From assembly GCA_030596365.1 (NCBI GenBank), contig JAUVKG010000126.1, forward strand, positions 1 through 7,543: a stretch of DNA of 7,543 nucleotides. The letters run 5' to 3'. The notes under the pieces were generated by a model. The model was not told the origin of the DNA, did no database searches, and saw nothing but the letters and a program-made list of their open reading frames with translations. Below, piece by piece: positions 1-6,225 of this stretch. Positions within the stretch are counted from its first letter, which is position 1. Each line of letters begins with the position of its first letter. A program made the translations under genes and the position numbers. Origin of the DNA: Chlamydiota bacterium. GTDB lineage: Bacteria > Auribacterota > UBA3054 > B51-G9.

Positions 1-195
1 AATATTATCCGAAGTCCATATAGGAATTACAAGATCAAGCGCGGACATTTTTTCTTCATCGCAATACACGTCTAATGTATTTACTAATTCAACATCATAA
101 TTTTCTGTTTTCAGAATATCTTCAGCAATTTCTGCACATTGTTTTGGTTCGTGGCCATCCCAGCCACCCCAAGTAATTAATGCTTTCTTTTTCAT
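1..195 (-). CDS. ThuA-like domain protein, N-terminal part (runs off window)
   Basis: Reading the minus strand from the ATG at 195-193 gives 65 residues open to the window edge, starting MKKKALITWGGWDGHEPK and reaching VIPIWTSDNI. The early beta strand followed by WGGWDGHEP, and the later hydrophobic strand ending in IPIW, match the start of ThuA-like proteins (class I glutamine-amidotransferase-like fold). ThuA is known from trehalose/sucrose utilisation in rhizobia, where it is paired with the Gfo/Idh/MocA dehydrogenase ThuB. No signal peptide is seen, so it is probably cytoplasmic. The start is supported by GGAG at 208-205 on the minus strand, 9 nt before the ATG. It lies 109 nt downstream of an oxidoreductase gene in the same direction and is probably co-transcribed with it. 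The C-terminal part is outside the window, so completeness cannot be judged. Family assignment is fairly secure; the substrate is unknown. Confidence 0.82.
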   Translation of the reverse strand, partial: MKKKALITWGGWDGHEPKQCAEIAEDILKTENYDVELVNTLDVYCDEEKMSALDLVIPIWTSDNI

Positions 196-304
196 AATAA
201 CCGGCTCCGTTTTTGTAATAACAATTAATATTTAATTTATTTAGTGCCTGACCGAAAACCCCTCAATTTGCATTTTCGAGCATGTTCATCAGATCAGCCC
301 TTTA
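196..304. other. Short intergenic gap within the leftward operon
   Basis: This AT-rich stretch of 109 nt separates the oxidoreductase stop from the ThuA-like start. I see no strong hairpin with a T-tract and no convincing promoter on the minus strand: the best -35 candidate, TTGAGG, is followed at 17 nt only by TAAATA. Read-through from the upstream genes is therefore the simplest reading. It contains the Shine-Dalgarno sequence of the ThuA-like gene at 205-208. Confidence 0.5.
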
Positions 305-1405
305 TTAAAGTGGGAATTTGTCAAATTCTCCGTTTTTTAAAGCTGTTGGCTGTTCAACAGTACTTTCAACATCTATAAACTTTTTTTCTTCCGCAGATTC
401 GTTTAAAGATATCATAATATCCAGAACATGATAAGCCAACTCACCATTACACCGATTTTTTCGATTATATCTTATTGCGTAAGCCATATCCGCCACACCA
501 ATACTGCGCATAGGACCTGTGTAACCATGAGAAAGTGAAACATCTTTCCAGTCATCAATACCGTGTTTATTTATTCTTATTGGTCCTGAAAACCCATTTG
601 GATCAGGAACTTGCAAACTGCCTTCCATGCCGTGGATTTCGATAGTATGATTACTGTGATTCCAGACATCAAAACTCATTACCATAGTTACAACAGCTCC
701 ATTTTGGAATTCAAGTGTCCCCGCAATATGCGTTGGAACTTCAACAGGAAGAATTTTTCCCGCCTGCTCTTTAGAAGTAGCAATTCGTTCTTTAGAAGGT
801 GTTGCGGATAAGGCACATACACGTTTAACAGGTCCCAGCAAATTAACTAACGCTGTAATATAGTAAGGCCCCATGTCTAACAACGGTCCACCGCCTTTTA
901 AATAATAAAATCCCGGGTTCGGATGCCAACTTTCATGACCATGACACATCATAAAAGCTGTTCCGGCAACTGGTTTGCCTATTTCTCCATCATCAATTAC
1001 TTTGCGACACGTCTGAATTCCACCACCAAGAAATGTGTCTGGAGCACAACCGACAAGAAGCCCTTTTTGTTTAGCGAGTTCAAGAACTTTTCTACCGTCA
1101 TTGCGAATAACAGCCAGAGGTTTTTCGCAATGCACATGTTTCCCGGCATTCAAAGCTTTTAAATTCACTTCAGTATGTGCTTGTGGTGTTGTAAGATTAA
1201 GAATGATTTCAATATCTTCCCTTTTCAATAACTCTTCAACGGACATAGCTTCAATATTATGTGCCTTAGCTTTTATTTTAGCAGCTTCCATATTGATATC
1301 CGCACAAGCCGTTATTTGCATTATCGAGAAAGTTTTAGCAGCAGTAAGATACGCTTCACTAATATTCCCGCAACCGATGATTCCTACATTAACTTTTTTC
1401 AACAT
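305..1405 (-). CDS. Gfo/Idh/MocA family NAD(P)-dependent sugar oxidoreductase
   Basis: The protein has 366 residues, the usual length for the family, and no signal peptide, so it is cytoplasmic. The N-terminal Rossmann fold shows VGIIGCGNIS (residues 7-16, GxGxxS dinucleotide loop), an acidic D36 after the second strand that favours NAD, and HVHCEKPLA around residues 90-98 with the conserved EKP lysine K95. The C-terminal alpha/beta domain carries APDTFLGGG (121-129), HGHESWHPNPGFYY (155-168) and GGGPLLDMGPYY (171-182). In many members the last motif ends in a catalytic His, but here D177 is followed by Tyr181/Tyr182, which marks a subgroup. The family oxidises or reduces ring hydroxyls of sugars and inositols. 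The start is supported by a strong GGGAGGAA at 1418-1411, 5 nt before the ATG. It follows the LacI-type gene by 21 nt and precedes a ThuA-like gene, so it could be the ThuB-like partner, by inference. Substrate is unknown. Confidence 0.93.
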   Translation of the reverse strand: MLKKVNVGIIGCGNISEAYLTAAKTFSIMQITACADINMEAAKIKAKAHNIEAMSVEELLKREDIEIILNLTTPQAHTEVNLKALNAGKHVHCEKPLAVIRNDGRKVLELAKQKGLLVGCAPDTFLGGGIQTCRKVIDDGEIGKPVAGTAFMMCHGHESWHPNPGFYYLKGGGPLLDMGPYYITALVNLLGPVKRVCALSATPSKERIATSKEQAGKILPVEVPTHIAGTLEFQNGAVVTMVMSFDVWNHSNHTIEIHGMEGSLQVPDPNGFSGPIRINKHGIDDWKDVSLSHGYTGPMRSIGVADMAYAIRYNRKNRCNGELAYHVLDIMISLNESAEEKKFIDVESTVEQPTALKNGEFDKFPL

Positions 1406-1410
1406 TATAT

Positions 1411-1418
1411 TTCCTCCC
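1411..1418 (-). promoter_or_regulatory. Strong Shine-Dalgarno of the oxidoreductase gene
   Basis: GGGAGGAA on the minus strand lies 5 nt upstream of the ATG at 1405. It fixes the start codon and contrasts with the two leading genes of the divergent units, which have no recognisable Shine-Dalgarno sequence. Confidence 0.85.
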
Positions 1419-1426
1419 TTTTTAAT

Positions 1427-2452
1427 TTATATTTGATCTTTGTATTCTTCTATATTTTCTTTAGTCAAAATATCTATTGGAATTCTAATTTCTTTTTTTA
1501 CTGTTTCTTTTAATACTACTTTTTTGAAAAGCGTCATTATTCCAAGATAGCCCTGAAGTTCCGGTCGCTGATTTATTAAGAAGTCAATAGCGCCGGTTTT
1601 TACCAACGATTCATTTTTTGTTGTTAAATCATATCCAATAACACATAAAGATTTCTTTTTTGTACATTCGGCAATTCGCCCTGCATAAACGCTGGGAACA
1701 AAAATTCCGCGCAAATTTTTATTTTCTTTCAGGGCAGTTTTGATAATATTATTTAAATCTTTTCCTTTTTCAGGTTCATAAATTATTATTTTGTTATCTT
1801 TTAATTTCTTAAAATATGATAAAAATCCTTTTATACGATTGTTAATATGGTAATCATTAGAAATAATTTTGATGATAACAATTGAACCGGGGACTTTCAC
1901 CGATAAATTCATTAACTTAGCGGACAGAGCTCCGCTTTTTTGAGTATTTTGACCTATGTAAGAAAGAAAATTGCTGTTTTGAATACATGAATCTATAAAG
2001 ACAAAAGGAATGTTCTCAGGTATTTTATTTATCATTTCACTTGCAAGTTCTGATATTACAGGAGCTATTAATATTCCGTCCAGCACATCCTTTTTTTCAA
2101 GCATTTTGTTGAAGCATTTTTTGAAAGAAGTTTTAGAATATTTATCATAATAAAAATAAATGATTTTTATTTTATAAATTTCGAGTTCTTTTTCAGCGTT
2201 TTTTATTCCTGCAGCAGGTAACTTCCAGTAATTTTCGTCCTGTTTGCTTTTAGGCAGAAATACGCCAAATTTAACTTCTTTTTTTGAAACAAGCGAACGA
2301 GCAATAACGTTAGGTTTATAATTTAACTCTTTAATTACTTTCCTGACTTTTTCTTCTGTCTTTAAAGAGAATTCACCTCTGTTGTGAATCACTCTGTCAA
2401 CAGTTCCAATAGAAACGTTTGCGAGTTCGGCTATATTTTTTATAGTAACCAT
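1427..2452 (-). CDS. LacI-family transcriptional regulator with periplasmic-binding-protein-like sensor domain
   Basis: The protein has 341 residues, typical for LacI/GalR repressors. The N-terminal helix-turn-helix covers about residues 2-30 (TIKNIAELANVSIGTVDRVI). Asp19 stands where LacI has Ser in TVSRV, a variant seen in the TVDRVLH subgroup. The hinge helix follows as NYKPNVIARSL (44-54), the part that enters the minor groove. Residues from about 60 form the two-lobed sugar-sensing domain, starting KFGVFLP. The C-terminal part has FLINQRPELQGYLGIMTLFKK and a final IDILTKENIEEY, typical of this family. It leads an operon with an oxidoreductase and a ThuA-like gene and lies back-to-back with a secreted glycoside hydrolase gene, so it probably regulates both in response to a sugar. 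No Shine-Dalgarno is visible: the 7-bp GATTTTA array occupies that position. Family is secure, ligand unknown. Confidence 0.94.
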   Translation of the reverse strand: MVTIKNIAELANVSIGTVDRVIHNRGEFSLKTEEKVRKVIKELNYKPNVIARSLVSKKEVKFGVFLPKSKQDENYWKLPAAGIKNAEKELEIYKIKIIYFYYDKYSKTSFKKCFNKMLEKKDVLDGILIAPVISELASEMINKIPENIPFVFIDSCIQNSNFLSYIGQNTQKSGALSAKLMNLSVKVPGSIVIIKIISNDYHINNRIKGFLSYFKKLKDNKIIIYEPEKGKDLNNIIKTALKENKNLRGIFVPSVYAGRIAECTKKKSLCVIGYDLTTKNESLVKTGAIDFLINQRPELQGYLGIMTLFKKVVLKETVKKEIRIPIDILTKENIEEYKDQI

Positions 2453-2458
2453 GTATTG

Positions 2459-2482
2459 ATTTTAGATTTTAGATTTTAGATT
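2459..2482. repeat. Heptamer array GATTTTA x3 just before the regulator start
   Basis: Three tandem copies of GATTTTA are followed by a partial fourth (GATTTAA). The array ends 6 nt from the ATG of the LacI-type gene, exactly where a Shine-Dalgarno sequence would be expected on the minus strand. Confidence 0.85.
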
Positions 2483-2489
2483 TAATCTA
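2477..2489. promoter_or_regulatory. 13-bp odd-centred inverted repeat in the regulator leader
   Basis: TAGATT-T-AATCTA is a perfect inverted repeat around one central base. It lies 25-37 nt upstream of the LacI-type start. It could be a second protein-binding site or merely an edge effect of the adjacent AT-rich heptamer array; the latter is at least as likely. Confidence 0.3.
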
Positions 2490-2530
2490 CCTTCACGCTT
2501 TCGCATTCCCTTTACAGGACAGTTATTAGT

Positions 2531-2570
2531 GTTCGCGAAGCTCCCGCGTGCCCCGCGTATGCCGGGGGGG
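2531..2570 (+). repeat. GC-rich palindromic element (CCCCGCGTATGCCGGGG family), copy 1
   Basis: The element shows TTCGCGAAGC followed by a spacer and CCCCGCGTATGCCGGGG (2551-2567), which can fold with a CCCCG/CGGGG stem. The same 17-mer occurs inverted at 6351-6367. Its inner 15 nt occur exactly inside the GH43 coding region at 4490-4504. It is strikingly GC-rich against the AT-rich surroundings. It sits in the predicted untranslated leader of the LacI-type gene. Confidence 0.85.
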
Positions 2571-2642
2571 AATTTTGGGCGATGTTAGATTTCGGGTTAG
2601 CGTCCCATGATTTTAATCGTCTGTTCGTTATCGTACACGGAA

Positions 2643-2671
2643 ATAATATCATTTTTATCGTCTCATGTCAA
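2643..2671 (-). promoter_or_regulatory. Predicted sigma70-type promoter of the regulator operon
   Basis: On the minus strand TTGACA (2671-2666, perfect consensus) is followed after exactly 17 nt by TATTAT (2648-2643, five of six consensus bases). Transcription would start near 2636, giving a leader of about 185 nt before the LacI-type ATG. The leader holds the GC-rich palindrome and the heptamer array. Confidence 0.7.
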
Positions 2672-2679
2672 ACGGTTTG
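2669..2679. promoter_or_regulatory. Candidate LacI-type operator CAAAC-G-GTTTG shared by both promoters
   Basis: This 11-bp perfect inverted repeat has an odd centre, like lacO1. It overlaps the last bases of the leftward -35 box (2666-2671) and the first bases of the rightward -35 box (2677-2682). AAAC/GTTT arms around a central CG-type core resemble LacI/PurR family operators. Position and form fit a single operator controlling both directions; binding itself is inferred. Confidence 0.55.
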
Positions 2680-2705
2680 CAAGAAACAATCTCTTTTGCT
2701 ATAAT
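2677..2705 (+). promoter_or_regulatory. Predicted sigma70-type promoter of the GH43 gene, extended -10
   Basis: TTGCAA (2677-2682) and TATAAT (2700-2705, perfect) are separated by 17 nt, and TG at 2697-2698 gives an extended -10 (TGCTATAAT). Transcription would start near 2712, leaving only about 18 nt of leader before the ATG at 2730. Confidence 0.75.
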
Positions 2706-2729
2706 TTTTTAACTTAACTACACAAAAAT

Positions 2730-5700
2730 ATGATGCAAAATATACTACTGCTTCCTTTCTTAATCTCTACAGCCTGTTTCGTTAACGCTGCTCAACTTAC
2801 TAACCCGGTAGCTCGATGTGCCGATTGCGGCGTGATGAAACATCGTGGAACTTATTACATTACCGGCACTGTTCTTCCCGGACTTATGCTAACCTCATCT
2901 GATTTAACTAATTGGAAAGGTCCATACAATTTTTTCAGAACTAAATTAACTTGGACCGGCAGAGGTCATACAGTTGATATGCACGCGCCGGGATTAAAAT
3001 ACGTTAACGGAACATTTTATTTTTACTGGAATGGTATTGCTTATGCTACTGCCGAAAAACCTTTAGGGCCATATACTGACAAAAGCTTAACCGAACCGTT
3101 TGATGGAGAAATTGATCCTTTTTTATTTGTTGACGAAAACGGGAAACTTTATTTCTATACCGTAAAATTTGACAGAGGAAATATTATCTTTGGACAGGAA
3201 ATGGAAAGTCCATGGAAACTTAAAGGTAAACCCGTTCGGCTACTCGACCCGCGACCCGTCTGCTGGGAAACACTGACAGGTAAAATTCTTGAAGGTCAGG
3301 AAGTTATCCGTTATCGCGATAAATGTTACATGCTTTATGCTGCAAATCACACAGGTACACAATATGGAAATTATTTGATGGGATGTGCAGTTGCTGATTC
3401 TCCACTAGGATTTAATGAAGCTTCTAAATATCCTTACCCGGTAGTAGAACAAAGCGACGAACGAATTACGGACACTGTAAAAACAATAATTCCCTGGGGA
3501 GTTAACGGTGGACCCAAATGGGATTTTACAACTGAACGGCCGGATGATAATTGGATTTCACCTGATTTTTCAAAATTAAAGTCCTGGAAAAAAGAAGCAG
3601 GAGCTTTCGGATGGCCGGTACGTAAAAATTCAAGAAATCATAACGTTAAAACTCCCTGGCGGGGTAATGATATCTGGATGCGTCTCGAATTCGAACTTTC
3701 CGAACTGCCTTCTGCAAATCTTCAACTGAAAGTACGTCATCTTGACAGCGCGGAAATATATTTTAACGGCATACTGGTTCATACTAACTCACGTTGGGCA
3801 GGTCCCAGGCTTGTTGAACTCTCAAAAAAAGATATCAACGCTCTGCATATTGGAACAAACGTCATTGCTGTTCATTGCAACGGCCCTCGAGATGAAAGAT
3901 ATCTTGATATCGGATTAATAGATGCCGGTGACAAACTTGAAGATGATTTGATATGGAATACAGGACAGCCAAACCTTTTACGCGGTCCAAACGGTTTTGA
4001 ATGGTACATTATTTATTTTGCGTTATGGAATGAAGGTCCGCATTGTCAGGGAATCAACCGAACTTTTTTCTTTAACCGTGAACTTTATATTGACGGTCCG
4101 ACAGGTTCGCGTCCCCCGCAATATCAGCCTGAACCCTATCAGGCAACTTTCTCCGATAACTTTGATTCTCACAGATTGGACAGGCTTAGCGCTCTTCCTA
4201 AAGAGGATTGGAAATATTTTGATGGAGATTGGAGAATTGTTGACGATCAGGCTGAAGTAGCAGGCAACTGGAAATTCAATTCGCCGCCAATCAAACCCGC
4301 GATAGCATTAATTCGCGCTGAACCAGCAAAAAATTATCTTTTTCAGGCGTGGGTAAAACCGCTTGGAAATAAAAAAGGAAAATATGGAATTGTTGCATGG
4401 CAGGCTGACGAAAATAATTGGCTAAGAATTTATCTTGACAATAAAAAGAAACGTTGTGTCGTAAGCAGTAGAGTAAGCCGCACTCTTGACCCGCGTATGC
4501 CGGGTTCCAAGCGCGAGCCGTCTCGCATTATTAAATCCTATCTTATGCCCGAAAATTTCAATTTTTCTGTTTATCATAAAATTCGTTTTGAAAAAAATGG
4601 TAACAGCGCGGAAATTTGGATTGATGATACCCGACTTACACTCGACAAACCATTAAAAATTCCTTCAGGCAAATCCGGTCGTCCCGGTCTTTACTCAGAA
4701 AAAACACGCGCAGCTTTTGACGCGGTCGTTTACACAATCGGTTGGGATGAATATGACAACAGGATTCGCAGTTGGAAACCTGTTATCGGCAAAAAAGAAA
4801 ATGTGAAAGTATACAAAAAATACGGATTGATTCTTGACGCACATAAAAATAAAGTTGTCTGCATAAAAGGCGATTTATTGGATTCATACGAATTTTCAAC
4901 CCAAGTAACAATACAAAATCAACCACCCCGCCCTGCGGCCACACCGCCTTATAAAGGCGGGGAGTTAACGGACCACGGATCACGGACCACGGGTCACGTC
5001 TCCCGAAAGGCCGGTATTTATCCCGTTTATATCGATGAAGAAAACTGGCTTGCCGTTGAAATTGACCCACTAACTCATCGTTTAATTGTTTCCGGCAAAC
5101 GTAAGGGAAAAGATATTCAGCGGATAGAGAAAGATCTGGCAGGTTGGCAGCGGCTCTATTTGAGGAAACTTTTACCGGAAGTTCCTTCAAATCTTCATAT
5201 ATCAGCCTCGTTTTGCGGTGAAAAAAATTCTGTTGAAGCTGCTGCTGACGGCTTGATTGCAGTTTCTTCAAAAGAACAGCTTCCACTGTTTTCGTTCTGG
5301 GATCATCGCGGCACACGTGAATGGATACAATATGATTTTGATGAATTAAGAAAAATCAACGGAATAGAAGTTATTTGGTATGATGACAGAATAACCGGTG
5401 GCGAATGCAGAGTTCCAAAATCCTGGGAACTGTTTTGGAAACGCAAAGACGGCTCCTGGAAACCCGTTCGTTTGAAGAAAGGGTCAACTCTTGCAACAAC
5501 TATTGATAAACTTAATGTTGTACGTTTTGAGTCGGTGGAAACCACCGCGATGAAAATGGAAGTAAAATCTCAAAAAGGATTCAGTTCCGGAATTTATGAA
5601 TGGACAATTCTCGATACGGAAGATAACAGCAGAATAGAATTTTTTGATATGCATCTTAAGCGAGTTGGACTTATTTCCGGTGTGAAACTACGATTTGAAA

Positions 5701-6074
5701 ATCACAAACCATTCTCAAAACCGTTAAATTTTAAAATACAATACCGGGATAAAAAAGGTAACTGGAAATTTGTGAAAAAGGCCAAACAGGAAGAAAATAT
5801 TTTGAATTTCAATGCCATAGAAACAGATTGGCTTCGCGTAAAATTAATGGTTGATCCGGGAACTCATTGTCAGGTAGCTCGCGCATACGCTTATGTAAAA
5901 AGCGAGCCAACATTTAACATTCGTTCAGTTAAACTTCAGGACAAAGTTCTCATCATGATTAATGGAAAACAGGAACTTGAAATTCCGGGCAGATGGCCTA
6001 AATCACAGGTTGGAGTTACTGCCGATAATTGGATAGCGACATTTAACGGAATCACATTATTCAGAATAGAGTAG
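2730..6074 (+). CDS. Secreted multi-domain family 43 glycoside hydrolase
   Basis: A 1114-residue protein with an uncharged but hydrophobic signal peptide (about 1-20, likely cut after VNA). The five-bladed propeller begins NPVARCADCGVMKHRGTYYI; likely catalytic residues are D32 (base), D129 in EIDPFLFVDENGK (pKa modulator) and E188 in LEGQEVIRY (acid). A beta jelly roll of about 145 residues (roughly 255-400, NDIWMRLEFELS, AEIYFNG) is inserted before the last blade, which resumes at TGQPNLLRGPNGFEW (411-425) and ends ELYIDGPTG (451-459). Next come a ConA-like sandwich (about 472-675), a second one from about 680, a discoidin-like domain (853-961), a further sandwich, and a tail that may complete the second ConA-like domain. 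Two stretches (about 586-599 and 732-759) look like in-frame insertions of repeat DNA. The family cleaves arabinose-, xylose- or galactose-containing glycans; which one here is unknown. The start follows a strong promoter; ATG at 2733 is an alternative and no Shine-Dalgarno is visible. Confidence 0.9.
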   Translation: MMQNILLLPFLISTACFVNAAQLTNPVARCADCGVMKHRGTYYITGTVLPGLMLTSSDLTNWKGPYNFFRTKLTWTGRGHTVDMHAPGLKYVNGTFYFYWNGIAYATAEKPLGPYTDKSLTEPFDGEIDPFLFVDENGKLYFYTVKFDRGNIIFGQEMESPWKLKGKPVRLLDPRPVCWETLTGKILEGQEVIRYRDKCYMLYAANHTGTQYGNYLMGCAVADSPLGFNEASKYPYPVVEQSDERITDTVKTIIPWGVNGGPKWDFTTERPDDNWISPDFSKLKSWKKEAGAFGWPVRKNSRNHNVKTPWRGNDIWMRLEFELSELPSANLQLKVRHLDSAEIYFNGILVHTNSRWAGPRLVELSKKDINALHIGTNVIAVHCNGPRDERYLDIGLIDAGDKLEDDLIWNTGQPNLLRGPNGFEWYIIYFALWNEGPHCQGINRTFFFNRELYIDGPTGSRPPQYQPEPYQATFSDNFDSHRLDRLSALPKEDWKYFDGDWRIVDDQAEVAGNWKFNSPPIKPAIALIRAEPAKNYLFQAWVKPLGNKKGKYGIVAWQADENNWLRIYLDNKKKRCVVSSRVSRTLDPRMPGSKREPSRIIKSYLMPENFNFSVYHKIRFEKNGNSAEIWIDDTRLTLDKPLKIPSGKSGRPGLYSEKTRAAFDAVVYTIGWDEYDNRIRSWKPVIGKKENVKVYKKYGLILDAHKNKVVCIKGDLLDSYEFSTQVTIQNQPPRPAATPPYKGGELTDHGSRTTGHVSRKAGIYPVYIDEENWLAVEIDPLTHRLIVSGKRKGKDIQRIEKDLAGWQRLYLRKLLPEVPSNLHISASFCGEKNSVEAAADGLIAVSSKEQLPLFSFWDHRGTREWIQYDFDELRKINGIEVIWYDDRITGGECRVPKSWELFWKRKDGSWKPVRLKKGSTLATTIDKLNVVRFESVETTAMKMEVKSQKGFSSGIYEWTILDTEDNSRIEFFDMHLKRVGLISGVKLRFENHKPFSKPLNFKIQYRDKKGNWKFVKKAKQEENILNFNAIETDWLRVKLMVDPGTHCQVARAYAYVKSEPTFNIRSVKLQDKVLIMINGKQELEIPGRWPKSQVGVTADNWIATFNGITLFRIE
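4484..4527 (+). repeat. In-frame GC-rich palindromic element inside the GH43 gene (copy 2)
   Basis: CCCGCGTATGCCGGG at 4490-4504 is identical to the core of the intergenic elements at 2552-2566 and 6352-6366. It is followed by a second small hairpin, GCGAG-CCGT-CTCGC (4513-4526). It encodes about residues 586-599, LDPRMPGSKREPSR, in what should be a loop between beta strands of the first ConA-like domain. The reading frame continues normally on both sides. Confidence 0.72.
4923..5010 (+). repeat. In-frame compound repeat inside the GH43 gene
   Basis: The stretch is about 67% GC in an AT-rich gene. It opens with a palindrome, CCCCGCC (4926-4932) pairing with GGCGGGG (4956-4962), or alternatively CCGCCTT-ATA-AAGGCGG (4944-4960). 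It continues with four near-identical heptamers, CGGACCA, CGGATCA, CGGACCA, CGGGTCA (4969-4996). It encodes residues from about 732 to 759, rich in Pro, Gly, Thr and Arg, between beta strands of the second ConA-like domain. Both parts look like intergenic repeat DNA rather than protein-selected sequence. Confidence 0.75.
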
Positions 6075-6097
6075 TGGATATGGAGTGCAGGAATAAA

Positions 6098-6162
6098 GTC
6101 GCGATAGCGGCATTTACTGCGCGGGCGCGCTGCGCCCGGAGAGTTTCGGGAAGCGACCGAAA
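6098..6162. repeat. Multi-stem GC-rich element downstream of the GH43 gene
   Basis: It contains a perfect hairpin CGGGCGC-GCT-GCGCCCG (6122-6138), a second hairpin TTTCGG-GAAGCGA-CCGAAA (6144-6162), and short arms GTCGC (6098-6102) and GCGAC (6153-6157) that could alternatively close around the first hairpin. It starts 24 nt after the stop codon. It could slow or end transcription, but there is no T-tract, so I call it a palindromic repeat. Confidence 0.6.
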
Positions 6163-6167
6163 TACTT

Positions 6168-6199
6168 TGGAGTGATGGAGTGGTGGAGTGATGGGGTGG
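6168..6199 (+). repeat. Octamer array TGGAGTGA/TGGAGTGG x4
   Basis: Four tandem 8-bp units occur here: TGGAGTGA, TGGAGTGG, TGGAGTGA, TGGGGTGG. Two further units of the same type, TGGAGTGG and TGGAGTGA, occur at 6286-6301, so the array flanks the hairpins between them. Confidence 0.8.
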
Positions 6200-6200
6200 A

Positions 6201-6213
6201 GGGACGATGTCCC
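6201..6213. repeat. Small perfect hairpin GGGAC-GAT-GTCCC
   Basis: A 5-bp perfect stem with a 3-nt loop directly follows the octamer array. No T-tract follows. It is part of the intergenic repeat mosaic; no function can be assigned. Confidence 0.5.
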
Positions 6214-6225
6214 CAGCATCCTAAA

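Noticed and set aside
209..275. Separate promoter for the ThuA-like gene
   Set aside because: TTGAGG followed at 17 nt by TAAATA matches the -10 consensus at only three positions, too weak in AT-rich DNA.
1035..1436. Plus-strand open frame antisense to the oxidoreductase
   Set aside because: The opposite strand encodes a full-length, motif-complete oxidoreductase; this frame has no family features.
2766..2780. Lipoprotein signal ending at Cys16 of the GH43 protein
   Set aside because: The residues before the Cys are STA, without the Leu/Val/Ile expected at -3; cleavage after VNA at residue 20 fits better.
4484..5010. GH43 gene as a pseudogene broken by repeats
   Set aside because: Both insertions keep the frame, the beta-sandwich sequence continues after each, and the catalytic residues D32, D129 and E188 are upstream and intact.
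4783..5316. Minus-strand open frame of 177 codons inside the GH43 gene
   Set aside because: It lies antisense to a clearly coding stretch and is Arg/Leu-rich with no recognisable domain.
6122..6138. Intrinsic terminator of the GH43 gene
   Set aside because: The hairpin is strong and well placed, but no T-tract follows, and similar GC-rich palindromes occur where no terminator is expected.
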